Shown in pieces: positions 61,777 through 64,000 of a stretch of 64,000 nucleotides of DNA (its first letter is position 1; every line of letters begins with the position of its first letter). Both the position numbers and the translations under genes were made by a program. Below the pieces are notes generated by a model. It had not been told where the DNA came from. It did no database searches and saw only the letters and a program-made list of their open reading frames with translations. The stretch covers positions 1,054,001-1,118,000 of the forward strand of contig JANSWZ010000001.1 in assembly GCA_024743215.1 (NCBI GenBank). The letters are read 5' to 3'. The stretch is from Alphaproteobacteria bacterium. GTDB lineage: Bacteria > Pseudomonadota > Alphaproteobacteria > Rhizobiales > GCA-2746425.

Positions 61777-62583
61777 TTAACCGCCAGCATCCCGCTGCGC
61801 GATCCAGTCATGATCTGGATGATTCTTGAAACGCCACTTCCGCATCGGACCGGCCATGACATTCAGATAATACATCTCATAGCCATAGGGGCTGCCACAG
61901 GGGTGATGCCCCTTCGGCACAAGAACAACGTCTCCATCATGAACAGCCATGGTTTCATCCAGCGTCCCGTCTTCGGTGAACACGCGCTGGATGCCATAGC
62001 CCTGCCCCGGGTTCAGCCGGTGATAATAGGTCTCTTCCAGATAAGTCATGTCTGGAAAATTGTCCTCATCATGCCGGTGTGGCGGATATGAGGACCAGTT
62101 TCCCTGGGGCGTAAACACTTCGGTGACCAACAGGCTGTCTGCCACGTCCCGATCTTCCATAGCGATGGGGTGGATGAAGCGTGTGTTAGCACCCTTGCCG
62201 CGTTCTTCAAATCCAATGCCATCCAGCCTTTGCGCCGGATAGTTTCCTTTCCCTGGCGCGCTGCAGACCGCCAGTTCGCACCGCGTGGTGGCAGTTGCGC
62301 TCCACTCCTCACCATTTGGAATATAGACGCAATGAGGTTTGGTGCGCTCAAAAACGCTCATTCGCTCACCCATTTCGCCAAAATCCTGACCAGCTCCGGC
62401 AATTTTGGCCTTACCCTCGACCAGAACGAGGATGACTTCCTTGTCACCAGTGTGTTCAGAAATACTGTCGCCTGGCTCAAGCTTGTAAAGCCCAAAACCG
62501 ACATACCCCCAGCCTGCGCTTTCCGGCGAGATATCATGCACCTTGCCCATTGTGCCGTTGGGTTTGATCTGCAGTTCAGCCAT
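61777..62583 (-). CDS. iolB: 5-Deoxy-glucuronate isomerase
   Basis: A 268-residue bicupin isomerising 5-deoxy-glucuronate to 5-dehydro-2-deoxygluconate in myo-inositol catabolism. The C-terminal metal motif is YPPHRHDED with GDVVLVPKGHHP, and YYLNVMAGPMRKW is diagnostic of IolB. It lies between the isomerase and iolC genes in one minus-strand operon. Confidence 0.95.
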   Translation of the reverse strand: MAELQIKPNGTMGKVHDISPESAGWGYVGFGLYKLEPGDSISEHTGDKEVILVLVEGKAKIAGAGQDFGEMGERMSVFERTKPHCVYIPNGEEWSATATTRCELAVCSAPGKGNYPAQRLDGIGFEERGKGANTRFIHPIAMEDRDVADSLLVTEVFTPQGNWSSYPPHRHDEDNFPDMTYLEETYYHRLNPGQGYGIQRVFTEDGTLDETMAVHDGDVVLVPKGHHPCGSPYGYEMYYLNVMAGPMRKWRFKNHPDHDWIAQRDAGG

Positions 62584-62679
62584 TCAGATATTTCCTCCAC
62601 TTGCTGCTATCATCCATACAACGCCTATCAGATCGCGTCGATGCGTGGCGATTGAAGGTTATGATAGCTGACTTATCTG

Positions 62680-64000
62680 TCAGTTTGCTGATTTGCGGCG
62701 CGCATCATCCCATAATTGGCAAAGACGGCTGTAGCGATTTGCCATTTCTGTCACAGCCTCTTCATCTGATAGTGCCGACTTGAACCATTGTCGGGCGACC
62801 TGTCCAAAAATCGTGCGGCCAACGGCAAAGCCTTTCACCAAGGGGTAGGATGCTGCGATGGAAAAACTCTCGGACAATTCGGATTCAGGTGCATCCAGCC
62901 CGAGAACGACAATGCCTCGAATGTGTGGGTCATGCTCACTAATGGCTGCACATGTAGCGGTCCAGGCGGCGGTGCTGCGCATCGGTTCCAGTTTCCACCA
63001 ATCGGGATAAACCCCAAGCTGGTAGAAACGCCTTATGATCTGCGCCGTCGTTTCGTCTGATACAGGCCCAACCTTTGATGGGATAACTTCCAGCAGAAAC
63101 TCAAGATTGTTACGTCGTGCGGCCTCCGAAAGGCGCAGGATGGTCGCCTCTTGGTCCGCTTTCATCACCGCGTCGTCATCCGGATGATAAAAACTCAGAA
63201 CCTTGACCACCTGCTCCCGTGGCCATTCGGCCAAAGCAGAGCCAAAATCCAAACCCATTTCAGATTCAAGCTGGAGCGGGCGTGATCCCGGCAATTCCAC
63301 AGGTCGGCCAAGCCACAAGCCAGACCCGGTTGCGGCATAAAGCGCATTCCGGCCAAGACGGTTGTCACAAAGGACGCCGTAGCCGTGGCGCCCCTGGGAA
63401 ACCTTGTGCGCCGCCCTCAGGCAGAGTTCTTTGAATGGGCCTATCCTGGCTTCATCCGCCCCGGCCTCTTTCGCAATGTCTTCCAATTGTGATCTGTGAT
63501 CGAATGCAAAGACGCGCAGTTCTGGCCAATCTCCCACACGATTGGTGGACCAGTGAATTTGCTCCAATGCCTCATCATGACGCAATGCCGGGTTTTTTAC
63601 GCCTCTGGAGAAGAAAAACTGCAGCTCTTCCCAACTGGGATAGGCCGGTGCGCAACCGTGACGGGACACAGCGAATGCGCCACAAGCATTGGCGTATTTC
63701 AGCGTGGTCGTCCAGTCTTCGCCAGTGAGCCAACCCTTCAGCAGGCCGGACATGAAGCCATCCCCCGCGCCCAGAACGTTGAAAACCTCTATCGGAAACC
63801 CCGGACCGGACAGACCGTCATCAAGACTGTCAGCAATTTCACCATCAAACGCAACGGCACCCATGGGGCCGCGCTTGCAGATCAACGTCGCGTCACTGTT
63901 CTGACGAACGGCCCTTAACGCGGCCACAGTGTCCGTGGTGCCGCCAGCGATGTGAAACTCTTCTTCAGTGCCTACAACAACATCAAACAGATGTAAGGTG
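62680..64000 (-). CDS. iolC: 5-Dehydro-2-deoxygluconokinase fused to DUF2090 aldolase domain, N-terminus outside window
   Basis: The frame is open to the window edge, so the N-terminus is missing; visible from TLHLFDVVVGTEEEFHIAGG. The kinase part shows the ribokinase-family anion-hole motif NVLGAGDGFMSGLLKG. From VFAFDHRSQLEDIA onward a second, DUF2090-type domain follows (WWKLEPM, VVLGLDAPESEL, FAVGRTIFG), which resembles the IolJ-type aldolase step, so the protein may phosphorylate and then cleave the inositol intermediate. Confidence 0.93.
   Translation of the reverse strand, partial: TLHLFDVVVGTEEEFHIAGGTTDTVAALRAVRQNSDATLICKRGPMGAVAFDGEIADSLDDGLSGPGFPIEVFNVLGAGDGFMSGLLKGWLTGEDWTTTLKYANACGAFAVSRHGCAPAYPSWEELQFFFSRGVKNPALRHDEALEQIHWSTNRVGDWPELRVFAFDHRSQLEDIAKEAGADEARIGPFKELCLRAAHKVSQGRHGYGVLCDNRLGRNALYAATGSGLWLGRPVELPGSRPLQLESEMGLDFGSALAEWPREQVVKVLSFYHPDDDAVMKADQEATILRLSEAARRNNLEFLLEVIPSKVGPVSDETTAQIIRRFYQLGVYPDWWKLEPMRSTAAWTATCAAISEHDPHIRGIVVLGLDAPESELSESFSIAASYPLVKGFAVGRTIFGQVARQWFKSALSDEEAVTEMANRYSRLCQLWDDARRKSAN

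Overview
The window is bacterial chromosome, gene-dense with mixed operon directions, and most likely from an alphaproteobacterium of the Hyphomicrobiales (Rhizobiales). This rests on a rhizobial-type biuret hydrolase, a DUF930 protein, an FDH3-type formate dehydrogenase locus with DUF3305, DUF3306, DUF6494 and DUF6505 genes, and a histidine-tailed ZnuC. I see no rRNA, tRNA, CRISPR array, phage or intact insertion sequence. The genus is not determined.

Layout. 1-5.0 kb (+): the end of an M20 amidohydrolase overlapping pyrC, then pyrE, a small unknown gene, nagB and a DUF930 protein. 5.1-12.5 kb (-): a tightly coupled eight-gene operon with a BMP-family ABC importer, a formamidase-like amidase, biuret hydrolase, a second isochorismatase-fold hydrolase and a cupin, divergent from a LysR regulator. 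The shared promoter holds two tandem inverted repeats. 13.6-18.5 kb (+): a ribose-type ABC importer and an IclR regulator, with a perfect 16-bp palindrome upstream. 18.8-24.3 kb: a NIT-HAMP-GAF-GGDEF protein, a decayed IclR fragment, a poly-Asp subtilisin, and a divergent ECF sigma/anti-sigma pair. 24.4-27.0 kb (-): a DUF1611 P-loop protein and an ABC protein whose ATPase motifs are all degenerate. 27.4-36.9 kb: aroQ, a DMT transporter, a sugar-acid cluster, znuCB-zur, gnd and a Nudix hydrolase. 37.1-40.6 kb (+): a phosphonate-type ABC importer ending in a strong terminator.

40.7-60.7 kb is the most coherent and interesting region, an apparent tungsten/formate dehydrogenase island. Tungstate importer genes tupBCA converge on a DNA-binding protein with a molybdate-binding-like domain. 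Then come a 42-residue membrane peptide, a WD40-cytochrome c protein, FDH gamma, beta and alpha (Cys at the metal-ligand position), a Tat-target peptide, a TorD-like chaperone, DUF3306 and DUF3305. Divergently there are a four-cluster ferredoxin-like protein and a histidine-phosphatase-like protein. Beyond acetate kinase lies a cytochrome c whose N-terminal half looks like a shortened TupA, divergent from DUF6494, Mrp/ApbC, a lipoate-ligase-like protein and DUF6505. A plausible reading is that tungstate is imported and sensed, the metal and Fe-S clusters are inserted into FDH, and formate electrons pass through cytochrome b to periplasmic c-type cytochromes. 60.7-64 kb (-) holds inositol genes: a truncated iolC-aldolase fusion, iolB and an IolE/IolI-like isomerase.
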